Assembly: GCA_013433145.1 (NCBI GenBank)
Contig: CM024171.1
Location: forward strand, 5,656,565 to 5,720,564
DNA: 64,000 nt
Reading direction: 5' to 3'
DNA from: Ascaris suum
Taxonomy: Eukaryota; Nematoda; Chromadorea; Rhabditida; Ascarididae
Both the position numbers and the translations under genes were made by a program. The notes below the pieces were generated by a model that worked only from the letters and a program-made list of their open reading frames with translations, was not told the origin of the DNA and did no database searches. Shown here piece by piece: positions 47,192 through 59,887 of this stretch. How positions within the stretch are numbered: position 1 is the first letter of the stretch; each line of letters starts with the position of its first letter.

Positions 47192-49946
47192 ATGAAAGCG
47201 TCTGTTGGAGATGCGGTCTATAGAGACGAGGGAAAGATCGTCGAAATTAACAGAAAAGAGCTATTTGTTGTAGTAATATTTGAAGGGAATGGATTCCACT
47301 CGAAGCGCTACGACAGGCGTGCTACTAGAAAAAAACGGTAAAGTTGATTACTTATCGACAGCTAGAAATCGGTGTTAAGCAATAACGAACAAAGTAAACC
47401 TGTTTAGTTGATTACTTATTAAACCTCTATTCAGACAATAAAGAAAACGAAAATCTGCAGATTTGCTTACTCATCCCAGATCAGCTAATCATGAATTTTT
47501 CAAAAGAACTCTTCCTATATTAAATGCAAATCTCTTGCATCAATTTTACTGATTTACTTCAAAATTGGTTCAAATGATGACTTCGAATACCCTTATTTTG
47601 TCGCTCCAAAATTTTCAATAGATTCCACTCTCCTGAGTGAATTTTATTGAAATGTAAGGTTTCCGCATATCACTGAACTTATTTACTTACCGGATGCAAG
47701 TACCCATATAATGTTTTATTTGCGCTTGTAAAAAAAACAGCAGCTAGCATAAAGCATAAAGAAAATTAATGAGGAAGAAAAATTTTGGCTAGGCAAGACA
47801 TATTTGCAGGCAACGTGATTGCACTGCAGGCCTTATGAGCCTTGTCCCCACGGTTGCTTGGCAACCCATCTGCATACCGCCCGCCAGATCCCTATTCTCC
47901 AACGCCGCGCAACTATTACTATCGTTTTAGGTTGGGGAACGTCATTTGCTCATATCCTGATAGTGATGCTGTGCTTGAATGAACAATACTCTCGTAAGGC
48001 TAAAAAAAATTCGCACACTCTCTGCTGCATATTTTCTTGCAAGAAACCACACCATAAACTACGTTTCCATGTTGCGTTTCGCATGTTTTTGCAAATTTGC
48101 AATTGTAAAGCACATTATGGCGATGCCATGTCTACATGTTTGCATCTGTCTGTCTGATAGTTTCAACTTTAGAATCATTCAAATTAAAGCTATTGAATTT
48201 AGTGGATACAATCTGCAGCATAGATTCACTTTCTATGCCAATAATCAAATTGAATCCTCAAATTCAAAGAGGTTTGCAATCATTTCAATGCATCCAAAAA
48301 TTTGCACTCGTCAAATCATGGGTCTTATACTGACCGAATTGCAAAAAAATCTGAAGAATGCATGCATGAGCAATGGGATCAGTTAAGATTTGAATAGTTT
48401 ATGCGCGTTTCGTTATTTATTGCAAGCAACAGTTGTTCTGACAAGGTAGGTGTAAAATATCTTGCCAATTCCTCTTGAACGCTACTCCATTTGCTTTGTT
48501 ATGATGGCTGGCTTTCTGGAGACTGGCATCACACTACCTCTACCATTCGAAGTATTAAAGAAAATTGAACAATGCTTATCGCATCCACCTCTTCAAGCAA
48601 GATTAAATAAAATTTAAAATAGCGAGAAGGCATTGTGGAAGTTAATTGCGAACACATTCGCTGTGGCAGATAAGGCGGTATGTTGCAACACACTGCGCAT
48701 ATTGAATGCTCGAAAGCGCTGACTGCAAGCAAAAATTTCTTCTCGATGTTTTGGGCACATACTTATAACAAAAAAGAGCTAATGTGAAACAATTTCCAAA
48801 TTAGCTAAACTTCTTCAGCCAGAAAAAAAAACGTTCTGAGAAGTGAAAGGGCACACCACAAAGGATGTAAATTATAGCAACGTGAAATTCTAGGGAATGG
48901 ATGAACTCTGCAGGATGGCTGGAAAGCTCTTCGAGAATAGTGAACGTTTTATTTTTGCATATACACACATCCTATTCTGCTTTGGAACGCGGCGTTGTAT
49001 TTTTGCGAGATAACATCGGATCGCTGTGATTGGCTAACCATAAAAGCTTTCTAGCCGTTTCAAATGGGGGGGGGGGGGGTGCAACTTGTAACTTTCCATT
49101 TCGAAGCAATGCGCCTTCATGCTAAGGAGACATGAAATAACGCCCTAGCAATTACACATTCCAGTCATAGTGCTTTCGCTCATGTTATGTGAAAACAACG
49201 AATTAATATTGGAACAAATTCCATCTACTTATTGCAGTAGCCGATTGAAATTTCTGCTTGTTTATTCTTTTCCTTCGAAATGCCTTTTTAGAGAAATTTA
49301 GTGAGAGGATAATACATATCGGCCATGGGCGCGTTTAATGATCGATTCTGGCTAATCGGCAATTGCAAGAACCCAGGAAAAAGAGGGGACCGGGTACAAC
49401 GACCGAAAAAGCGAACAGTCTACCGAAGTAGGACTTGAACCTGAAGTGTAAAACTACAAAAAATTTGAAGGAAACGCATCCTGACGTTCATTGGAAACTG
49501 TTTTATTGCAGCCAAAACCTTCAGTGAATATGTTCCTCTTTGATGATTATGGTTTTGATACCTTGGGAATCTTTGGCAAATACCGAAAGGTGAGTAAACA
49601 AAATAAGCATTTCTTAGAAGTGGTGAGACGTCCTCCTCTCATTTACGGAAAATTATTGCGTCCGCTTGTGGATAACAGTAGCTGTTATCGTTCGAAGGTA
49701 AGCTTCGTACTTAGTGATATAAAAGCTCTTACGATATGTAAATTTATTATCTATAATGAAAGCTTTCAAAGTTTCCCTGTGCTCGTTCTTTTATGAAGGA
49801 TGATATAATTGTAGCAATATTTCTTGCAGGTTTCCCAGTTGTTTTGTAATGTTGACATCACAGAGCAACTTTTTTTACTGTGCAAAGAAACGAATACACG
49901 CAACATGCAATGCAAGAAACAAAGCCAGAACCTCAAGCTGTCATAA
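47192..49946 (+). CDS. Unrecognised small plus-strand gene, structure incomplete
   Basis: Three exon candidates are supported. The first is 47192-47337: ATG, then KASVGDAVYRDEGKIVEINR and a Lys/Arg-rich end, with an ACG-GTAAAG donor; reading through gives TAA at 47339-47341 and a 49-residue product. The second is 49512-49697 (62 codons), between TTGCAG and AAG-GTAAGC, with FLFDDYGFDTLGIFGKYRK and RPPLIYGKLLRPLVDN. The third is 49830-49946, after TTCTTGCAG, beginning VSQLFCNVDITEQLFLLCKE and ending at TAA 49944-49946. The last two join in phase. The first ends in phase 2 and the second starts in phase 0, so either an exon is missing (48173-48271 is a weak candidate) or these are two genes. The first exon's Val/Gly-rich beta pattern faintly resembles a small SH3-like or Tudor-like barrel. 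No family is claimed. Confidence 0.42.
47852..47866. promoter_or_regulatory. X-box-like palindrome
   Basis: GGTTGC, TTG, GCAACC is a perfect 6-nt inverted repeat with a 3-nt centre inside a GC-rich 100-nt patch (about 47821-47920). It resembles RFX-family X-boxes (GTNRCC, short spacer, RGYAAC) with one mismatch in the first half-site. It lies 1.28 kb upstream of the IFT139 start and inside the divergent gene. Confidence 0.35.
49066..49079. repeat. G14 homopolymer
   Basis: Fourteen consecutive G on the plus strand, inside the plus-strand gene's inferred intron. It is the longest of three such runs in the window. Confidence 0.95.
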
Positions 49947-52900
49947 AAACGCTTTCGCTCGAAGATAAGAACCACATTAGAATACAGCAAAATTTACAAA
50001 CATTTCCGCTGATACTTCCGACTGATCTGTGACTGATTTATTTGTACACAGATAGCTCTGAATTCGATGGTAAAATAATATAAATGAGTAAACAGTATAA
50101 AGGCAGACTATACAAACAGAATATGCAAGCGAAAGAATCCGCAAATGTATGCAAATATTCCCACGAAAGTTAAAATAGCGAGTAATATTTGTAACATGGC
50201 AACAAATCCGATCACGACATCTTGCTCCATCTATAAAACACGATAGTAAAATCGGATAGGATTATCTGGTCCATAACGATCACTCAGGACGACCATGACC
50301 ACACGTCTAATCAAAATTATCCACTTACGAATCTTTTCGGGCTAAGAAATTTGAGAAGCATTTACAATTCCAAATCCGCGTTCCTTCAGATGTCGAATTG
50401 CAACACTGGTCAACCACCAATAATTTTAACAGCCACTGGACAACGCTGACCAATGACCATCAAGAAACCAATCCCCTGCTTTAACAGCCACATGACGGAG
50501 CCGACCACTCACGATCAAGCAATGACTGTCGACCGCTGTCTCTCCCTCCTATCCTTTCCAATTTGAAGAAATGCGAAAAGCATTTTATCGAACGAATCTT
50601 CCAAAATGCAGGAATATTCTCAAAGCAATGATAGGAAACATCTTATTGCAAGAATGCGACAAGGAAGGTTTCGCTATTCACATTTGTGCAACAGTTCTCC
50701 TTACTAATTTATGTCGAGGCTCAATTATCTCAAAATAAAAGACCCAGAAAAAATCTGCTAGAGGATCGTAATGGCCATATGAAACTATAAGAGAAACGAA
50801 TTATAAAAGGAACACGTATTGCATGTGGTGAAATTAAGAGAATATTTTGCAATATCATAATCGAATTTTAGTAATTCAGTTTGCACTGACATAAAAAATG
50901 AAGTGATAGGAGCGACTAGCTGCGTAGTAGAACAAATATGAGCTCAAACACACACTCGTAGAAATAAATAAGAAAAACTGATGCGAGGTTTTTCCTTTCT
51001 TGATCAATTCGCTAAAAAATTTGTGAAAGAGAAATTTACCCCCCTACCTAGAAAGATTTTTGTAAGAAAATCTATAATGAACGATTTTCAATGAAAATAT
51101 ATTGCAATGTTTCATATGAAACGGGAAATGGCTAAATAGAATCAAAACGCATAAAATTTATGCAGTATGCATTCGATTAATAAACCAGCAAAAGTTTTAT
51201 GGTGCATCGCATCGAAGTGTATAGACGATAAGGAAAGCAGAAAAGTATACGACTTAATTGAACATATGAATCCGTTAAGCGATACCAGTAGGTGATCAGA
51301 TGAATACGTGATGACAGTAAGTACATATCAGGTTATGCCCAATTTCACAGTGTTTGCAATAAAATAAACTCATTTGCATAAGATAATCGATACAGTTCAA
51401 TGTAATAAAACACCATGGGGCTATTACTGAAAAAAAAAAAAATTGAAGACTCAAAAAGGCTAAGCGAAATATTCTTATTTTCACAGCATAAATAAATGAG
51501 CTATACTTTTTCCTCCATCGCATACCATTCGATAATGTCAACGAAACTTGAAATAAATTATCCACAAAATATAAAACGCAACGTTTATTTCAACTTTTTA
51601 AAGTGGGGCGATAATTAGCGCCATATATTCCCTTCAAGCAAAAAGGAGGCAATATCCATGTAAAATGGGACTATCAATTGGAAAATCAGGATACACCCCA
51701 AAGATTTAAACGATAAAGATGACGGAAATTAGAAGAAAAAAGAAAAAACTTGCCTTTTTCCTAGCGTTTTAACGCTTTCAGATCATCAGTGAAGAGGTGA
51801 AATTCCATAAATTTTTTTCAAAGACTTCACAAATCTTTTTTAGAGAATTTTGTAAGCAAGTGACCACATAATCTACTTATTCGCTCGTTTATTGCAAATG
51901 ACGACTTATCTCTATTACGCCAACTGAAAGGAAAATCTCAACTGCAATGAATAAAAGATGAACATTGTCAGTTAAAAGAAAAACACCGCTCAGCATTCCA
52001 ATAAATAGCCTCAATCGGTAAGTGTGCGTATGTGCGTGAGCAAAATGGCATCATAAGGATAAGTGACCACTCACTAGCCGCTGTAAAACAAGTGGGATGA
52101 GACGCCAGCAAGTTTCGTCCATCAGACTGATTGGTTCGATGAACTTCATAACGCGTGAACAATTTCACGCGGTTTTAAATTACTTTAACTGTTTCCGAAG
52201 TGGATGAGTCAAAGCTGGCAATGAAAATTGTTCTAAAAGCATATAAGAAAGCATTTACTTCCTCCTACCAGTAAGCGAGGTTAACGCTCAGATTATAACA
52301 GTTTCCAAAAAGCGCATGTGTGCGCAATCTGAGGGAAAGTACGCGCCCGATCAACAACGAACGAGAGTCAGGAATAATTTGGAAACAATTTGCGCCAGCT
52401 TCCCCTCCCCTCCCGTCCCCTCTCCCCCCACCCCCTTCCCTGGAAAAACTTTCATTCATACTTTCAGACTGAAGACAAAAAAGTTAATGGAATATTTTCA
52501 GGATTCCTCTTCGACTCAATTGTTTTGAATCAATTAATGAACATTAGAAATTTAGTCATTTCATCGCATCATAAGACAGAACCATTGTAGTGATAAGAAA
52601 AGCAAAGAGAAACAAAGGAAGAAAAGAAATATTTCTGGTGGCGATTATTCACAAAATATATGTAAAGCATGCTGGTGAATGAAGGGGAATGATTGAAAGC
52701 ATAGTACCGAATGAAATAAATATACTTTGGATGAGACGAGCAAAGATTAGAAATCAGTGAAAATATGATAAAAAGAATATAATGAAAAGTTAAGCGAAGA
52801 GAGATAACAACAGATGGAAAATTTCTTAAACAACAACTTTTCAAAACTTTAAATTGCTCCGAAATTTTGGAACTTTTATGGTCCAGTTGTTTTTTCAAGG

Positions 52901-53420
52901 AAAATCATTCGTAAAAGAGTGGCCAAAACAACGAAAACAATGAAACACAATAAACAACAAAAATAAAACTGACGAATTATTATGTGAAAATATTGGTTCT
53001 TTGGTTTTAATGTGAGTAGCTCACTAATAACAAAAATAAAATATCGTTGTTCTTTGAACGGCAACTGCAATAGTAAGTGGAAGGTTGGAAACGAGTATGC
53101 CAACTTGTGAAATGTTCACTAGCAACGAAATGGAATTTAAAAACGTTGGTTGCGGTTGTCATTGAAACATCTTTTAACTCAAATAAACAAAATGAATGCG
53201 TTAACTTTTTAAACCTTATCCCATACCGCAAGCATAAGTACGAACGGATTTCCAGATATGCAGTTGAGTTTTATCTACAGTACACATCAAATTAAAGCCC
53301 ACCGTGAAAAGCATGGAGAGAGAATACCGTCGAAGGTAACGACAACGAACTAAGAGGATTTCACCACTGCTGGATTTCACCGCAAACAGATATGAATTAA
53401 GAGGGTTGAGCCCAACCTTT
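49947..53420. other. Intergenic spacer between converging 3' ends
   Basis: The plus-strand gene ends at 49946 and the Gln-rich gene (minus) ends at 53421, so this spacer holds two 3' flanks. I found no exon, RNA gene or repeat family here. Open frames of 60-110 codons lack motifs and are AT-driven. A pyrimidine tract lies at 52398-52440. No canonical AATAAA close to either stop is obvious. Confidence 0.6.
52398..52440. repeat. C-rich polypyrimidine tract
   Basis: About 43 nt of C and T with cccctcccctcccgtcccct at the core and several runs of four or more C. The complementary strand could fold as a G-quadruplex. Confidence 0.8.
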
Positions 53421-56400
53421 TCACCACTGCTGAGAGTTGTTATACTGTTGTTGCTGTTGTTGGTAACTCATATAACGTCGTTGGTCTTGTTGTTGGTTAA
53501 GAATTTGGCGCTGCTGTTGGTTATAAATTGGGGATTGCTGACTGCCTATGCACTGTCCCTGCATATAAGCACCTGCGGGAGCTGGTGCAAATGTAGATAC
53601 TTGGCCTTGTGTCTGTGTCTGTCGCATGTCCTGCTCACACGTAGACATGACATTTTGCTGGACGATCGGAGTTACCCCCTGATGGATCATGGATGACGCA
53701 CCCTGCTCGTGAACAGAGGTGCCGCCCCGGTGCACAGTCGCTACTTGCTCACAAGCTTGCGTGCGCTGGAATTCCGCTCTCGTGTTGCCATACCCGCTGA
53801 TGTTAGGGAACTGTGCTTGCTGTTGCTGCCGATACGGCTGAGCTTGCTGCAGATGAATACCCGTAGCTGTGTTACGAGAAAAAGTGTGTACATTATGTTG
53901 ATATGGTGGCTGGGATACGGCCTGAGATGGAACTTGAGGTTGCTGGTGCAAAAGCTGCTGCTGCATTTGTTGCTTGTGATGCTGTTGTGGCTGTTGCAGT
54001 TGACGGTCGGAACCATACTGTGCCTGGGCGAGGGTGTTCGGCTGACGGATGCTGCCACCACTCATTGTTGTTGCTTGCCTCGATAGTGAATGTTGCAAAA
54101 TTGGTTGCGACTGGGTCATGGTCATCCCATGCTGCATTTGGCTTTGATTGCCAAAAACACAATTAAATGAATCGCTCTGCCCCGACGGCACCTGATTCCA
54201 CGACGCTTGCGTTATTTGTTGACCACCTTGAACGTTGGGCTGTGATGAATTCTGCTGCATATTTTGTGAACTAGGTAGCTGCTGTTGTTGCTGCTGGTAA
54301 GATGAATACCTTTGCAAAGATGGAGGTCCGGCTGGCGAATACCTGAATGAATAGTAAGGTTCGGCGATGTTAGTTTATTTATGATATTTTCTAACGTGAT
54401 TTATGATATTTTCTAACGTGAATTTTCCCACGTTCGTTATCACCAAAACTCATTAACCTTCATAATGTGTGATGTATGCGACAAGTGAGAATTCGAACTT
54501 TGATGACATGCACTAAATAGGTTGGTTCGTTAAGTAATCAGTTGGTATTAGCCACTTACTGGATGCGGTTGTATGGTGAGGGTGAGGAAGAGATCGTCGG
54601 CATCGGTGAACGTATGCTTTGTGGCAACGGTGAGGCCGGAATCGAGTGAACCGATTGCGGACTCGCTGTTGCTGGCGTCGATGCCTATAATCAACGGCTG
54701 GAACGAAAAGTGCTAAGGAATTGGTCCCCACTTTTCACCGCCTTCTGAAGGCTTCTTTATTTCCACGGAATAGAACGGATGTCAGTTAAATTTCAATCTT
54801 GAAAAGCAACATATTCGTTAATTAAAGCAAGCTACTTAACAATACCAGACTCAAAGTGCCAAGCAAATTCCCTCCTCCTCCCTCTCCCCCAATCTCCATG
54901 ATACTTTCTGGACCATATAGCGCAGGAAATTATCCACCACTGTTTTATTCAAATTGAAGCGAAAATAACCAACTCATAAGAGCACCACACTGAACGCCCT
55001 AATCAAATCAACGGTGAAACACAATGTAGGATTATCAAAGAAGCGAGCGTTATACCTGTTGAAACATTGGCGATCCATGCTGTGTGGCACTAAAAGGTGT
55101 CCCATATATTCTTTGCTGATCTCGCGAAGATGGTGAGCTCTACAAAAGCAGAAATTCTGATGAAAATCAATCGATCCTATCTTATATCTAGACAGCAGAA
55201 TGGCGTTGCGTTGGGGATATACTCATAAAAATGAGTCTTCAAACACATTTCATAATTAAGCACTTCATTCTCTAGGTTTCCGGCTTGAAGTGATTGTGAA
55301 AAGGTTTCACAAGTTTGATGACTATCATACGCCATTTAATCTTTTACATCAAAACAGCCTCCACCTTTAGCAAGTTTAGCTTGCTTACGAGAATTTACTT
55401 TTTTAATGATCCATCTGCTCTATATTTTATGCTTCTTTCAAACTAGAAAATTAGCATGCCTTCATGTTTCGGAAACAGCCACAAACGGCGGTTCGGAACG
55501 GCACAAACGAAGCTTCTATTGAAATACACAACTACACTAACTTAAGCTAGCAGCCTAAGCCGTCGCTGCATTAACATCAATCCTATGTGCTCGATTCATA
55601 AAAACTTCCCTACCTAAACTGGGATCACTTAATAAGTGTAGGACACGAATTAGCCCACTTTTCTCCTCTATTATCAAAGAAAACAAAAAATTATAAACAA
55701 ATAACAGCACAATTAATTTCTAAAAAGTGTGGAACAAGTGCATCCGTAATTTTCACACTATTATTTTGAGGTATAAATGAGGGAAGGATTCGAAGCACTA
55801 AAAACGACAAGCTGAACCTCAATAACTGCAGCATATCCACAACTAGATGGAGTAGACGGATTGTGAACACTTTCATGACTCATTGGTTGCTCCATATTAG
55901 CGAAGGACTGTTGTGGCTGCTGTTGTGATTCAACGCCGAAACTGTCTTCCTTAACGAACGACATAAAATCACAACGTCGATCTTTGATTCGTGGCAAAGT
56001 TATGACTATGCGCAAATGCTATTGACGATGTCACAACGTCTCATCGTCACACAAATGAACACACTGAAATCGTAACATAACGCTGTCGCCCCCTTCCCCC
56101 AACTCCCCCCTCCCGCTCCCCTCCAAAGAAAGTGCAACAACTGCATTATTTTTTTATAATGGAGCATATAAGACGAAGAGAAATATTATCGGTGGGGTTT
56201 CTGCAATTAAACCAACTAAAAACAGCAGCAAAAGTCGACATTTCTGAGTCGAAGTCTAAATAAGAGCGACGTTTTTTGAGAAACAAACAGTGTCAAGCAA
56301 AGAAGGTATCAAAAAACGATCACCTTCCTGTCGCCAACATTTGTGCTCTCATCAACGAAATCAAGTGGTGACAAACGCTCTAGAAAGTCGTCAATTTCCT

Positions 56401-59400
56401 CCTGTCTCTTCTGCTCAGCCTACAAAAAATTGAGCATAATTTGGTATTATTATTACCATCCCATTATTACTATTACTTTATTATTACTATTATTACTACT
56501 ATTGCCCTAATATTATTAACGGCGACATAACTATCGGCTAAAAGAAACAGCCAAATCCACTAAAGTAGATCACAAGGGGAAAAAGCTAATGGGATAACAA
56601 GGCCCAACTTTTTCTCCATTCATTTCTCCCTCTCTTCTAACATACCATTCGTTTTTGTTTTTTCTCCTTTTTTTGCTGAAAAGCGCGAACACTGAGAGAT
56701 TATACTATTCTATTGCGTCATAAAAGTAGGCAAAGCATTCGCCAAGGTTGCTTGCAGTGAGAAAGGTTGTCATTCGAAGCTAATAACTGATGAGAACAAT
56801 CATCTGTTAATCTCGATAATTTGTAGTTAACCTCTTCAATTCTTCTGAGCTCGAGCTCACGTTGCTCACGTTCTCGCTTCTCCTCTTCTTCCCGTTGGGC
56901 CTCAAGCCGCCTTTCTTCTTCAAGCTGTGCCTCCAGTCGCCGCTGTTCAGCGGCCTAAAACTCAGAATAAGACGAGGGAAGGCAATTCAACAAAACAGCA
57001 ACGCTCGAATCGGAAGTGTTGAAACAGCACTAAAAGATTCGACGACTGTGTTAGCTGGCACGCTGACCGCATAATAGAGGCAGTGTTTCATAGGTGGAAA
57101 AAAGACCGTGAAAATAACAGAATTATTTGCATAAATCATCCGATTAAAGCCACAATATTGCCACCTTTCACAAACTTATCGCTTAGAAACTCCATTTAAG
57201 CCAACAAATCATCTCGAGAATCTTCTACCCCTCTCTTGTTGTGAGATAGAGAATTCAAATGTTTTAATCCCTCATTATGTGCATTCACTTTTAGAAGACG
57301 ATGTGAATGAAATTCCGCGAATAAATCAACAACTCGAATACCTTTACGAAGCAATCTAAATTGCCCAAAGAACGGCGAGAATGAGGAAAAAATCTTGTCA
57401 TCAAATTTTCATATTCACTGTAAATGGAGATGGCAGAAAAGCTAACTTTGCAAGAGGTTCTAAGTGAATTCATTGAATAAAGAAATCTACAACCTCCTCT
57501 TGCCTTCTTCGCTCCTCTTCCAAACGTTCGGCTTCCAATTTTTCTTCCAATAGTCGGCGCTTCTCAGATTCCTGAAGAAATTATGAACCTAATAGGCAAA
57601 AAAGATTAGTAACGACTATATAATCTGTTTTTGAATAAATGCTTTTAGGTTATAACACCAAAGAAACCCGAATAATTTTCAACCCAGAAGATGTAGAGCA
57701 GAACAGATTTTAAAATCCATTTAATTAAAGAATACCGGAAAAAAAATGACTGAAAAGAACCAAAGAATATCATTGAACTTCCAGTGTGTGCCTTGAAATA
57801 CCGGGAAGTACACTCGCAAGTAAAATGAATACCTCACGTTCCAGTCGCTTCCTCTCAGCTTCTGCCGCAGCTATTCTTTCGGCTTCTTCTTCTTTAGCGG
57901 CTGCTTCCAAACGCTCCGCTTCCTTGAAATTTTTTAAAGATGCCTCAACATATGAAACTCTCACTCAATAGACATGATGGCTGTTCGAGATTGCCTCAGG
58001 GTTTGTTTCAAGCATTGTAACAGCTGGAGATTAAGCGAAGATGTGCTTCATATGAGCAGAAAATTCCTTTTTCCAAACACAGAAAAATAGAATGCCTGGA
58101 GTTCTATTCCAGGCAACACGGTATTCGTGCGCGGAATAAGCATTATCTGCCCGCAGCCATGCAAAACAATTGTGCCGACAGGAAGTACGGGCTTGAGCAG
58201 AGAAAGCAAACGTGATAAAAAAAACGTTGAATAAAACGATAAGAGAAAAAGATGGTTAGTGCCAAGAAGGGTAGAGGAAAATGTGAGAAGAAAACTGATC
58301 ACCACAGCAAGAAAGTCCAACCTCCATTTCCCACTTTCTAATCGCCTCTTCATCTCGTTTCCTATTTTCTGCCTCTTCACGCTCCATCTCATCCTTAAGT
58401 GTCGTATATATTTTTAGAGCTATAATTTAATCAAATATAACAACGCTCTACGACTACCAACGATTTACGGCACGTATAGAAATCTGCCCAAACAAGCAAA
58501 AACAATCGCACGGTGTTGTTTCATTGCTTCACAACTCCTCCATTGACTCTTCACCATCTCTAGTAAGAAAGAATCCCCATTCCGTATTGCCGGTGTCACT
58601 CCTCCCCCATAGGCCTTCCTCTCCCCATCTCTCATAGACACCAAGAATGTCCATCTTCGTGCAGCCCGCATAAACAAACTTTTATACGACTATACCATCG
58701 ATGTGAGTGTATAATTTTGCGATCGAAACAACATAATAACCACAAGCGTAACGCAATGAGCATCATATTGCATCAATTCTATAATGGCTGATTACGTTAG
58801 ATTAATTCCATCTGGTGAAAGACTGATTACACTGACGCATTTCTACACTTGAAAATAATACGAACTCCATAAACAGTCAAAGCAAAACATCGACAATACT
58901 TTCAATATCTACAGCTGAGCGTTTAATGTGTCGAAATATTCGTTCTTAAAGCAGTGACTGATTTTCAAAGAGATTTTCACCATCAACTTAGGAGTTTTTA
59001 CCTGAAGTTTCTTTTGTCGCTCTCGCTCCCTTTCTTCGCGTTCTTTTTCAGCCTTCTGAAAAAAGAAACATGATAAGAAGATATAAAAATCTCATCCAAA
59101 GGATACTGAATGAAAAATCAGAAGGCATTTGAAATTTATTTAGCCCATACGGGAAGAAAATTTCCACCACGTTTATTTAATTTCAAATTTATTTCGTCAT
59201 TATTGCTCCCAGTGCTCTGTCATTAACAAGGAAGAAAGTGACCTCTCTTGCAGCTTTTTCAGCGAGAAGTTTCTCGCGTTCTTCAGCCTCACGAGCCAAT
59301 ATAATCTTCTGGCCAGGTGTTAATTTTGGATTAAATATTGGCTGCTGCGGACGCTCGTTAACCGCCTGAAAAAAAGCGATATATTGGCGAATGATTTAAA

Positions 59401-59887
59401 GGGAATGATACCGAAGCCTTCAAGAAGAACAAAATTTCTAAACAAGATTCCAATAACTTATGCGCATTAAAAAATACTCTTTCTATGTATAGATAGCACC
59501 GACCCCCAATTAGAAGGTCCCTATTATAATATTCATTCGTAGGATCTTCAAAAAAATACGAAATTTATTAGGTCATCAACAACCTGGACGGCGTCATTAA
59601 AATTATTATTGCATTTTAAATCTGAAATTCGAAATGCTAATATGCGTGGCGTCATTTAAGTTTCAATGCTGTTTTTTAAATTTTAAAGCGCAATTTTATA
59701 ATTTTAAAGTATGTTTAATATGAAAGATATTATTTTACGACGCAAAAAACAATGAGAGAATTTGCCTATGATATGCTGTACTTCCCTAAATGAACTGCAA
59801 AAAGAATACTTGTGTTAACGAAGTGGAATTGCTCCGTTTTACGTCGGATGACTCATCGCTTTTCGATCGTTGTGGTTGATTTTGCAT
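53421..59887 (-). CDS. Coiled-coil and Gln-rich protein (pqn-like), complete model
   Basis: Twelve exons: 59810-59887, 59243-59365, 59002-59055, 58322-58393, 57833-57922, 57494-57571, 56832-56954, 56324-56419, 55818-56018, 55056-55139, 54560-54684, 53421-54342. Sum 2046 nt, giving 681 residues plus stop. The start is the ATG at 59887, 30 nt after a CTTGCAG that could be a spliced-leader site. N-terminus: Ser-rich (RSKSDESSDVKRSNSTS), then NPKLTPGQKIILAREAEERE. Residues of about 40-240 are a continuous Glu/Lys/Arg/Ala helix expected to be coiled coil, ending AEQKRQEEIDDFLERLSPLD. Then come a linker, a Ser/Pro-rich part (SVHSIPASPLPQSIRSPMPT) and about 300 residues dominated by Gln, Asn, Ser and Pro with QQQQQQ runs, ending YNNSQQW. 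Such tails occur in transcription and RNA-granule proteins; the function here is not recognised. The acceptor at 56018 is uncertain; all other junctions have clear consensus. Confidence 0.82.
54379..54422. repeat. 22-nt tandem duplication
   Basis: The block gatttatgatattttctaacgt-like occurs twice in direct tandem in the intron before the last exon of the Gln-rich gene. It is nearly perfect, so it is probably recent. No function is apparent. Confidence 0.85.
56090..56124. repeat. C-rich polypyrimidine tract
   Basis: About 35 nt rich in CCCCC and CCCTCC blocks, in the intron between exons 55818-56018 and 56324-56419 of the Gln-rich gene. It resembles the tracts at 23820 and 52398 in composition and length. 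Confidence 0.75.

Noticed and set aside
53406..54166. Long plus-strand frames opposite the Gln-rich exon
   Set aside because: Leu/Val/Cys-rich antisense of CAG/CAA repeats; the minus frame has homology-like continuity with eleven upstream exons.
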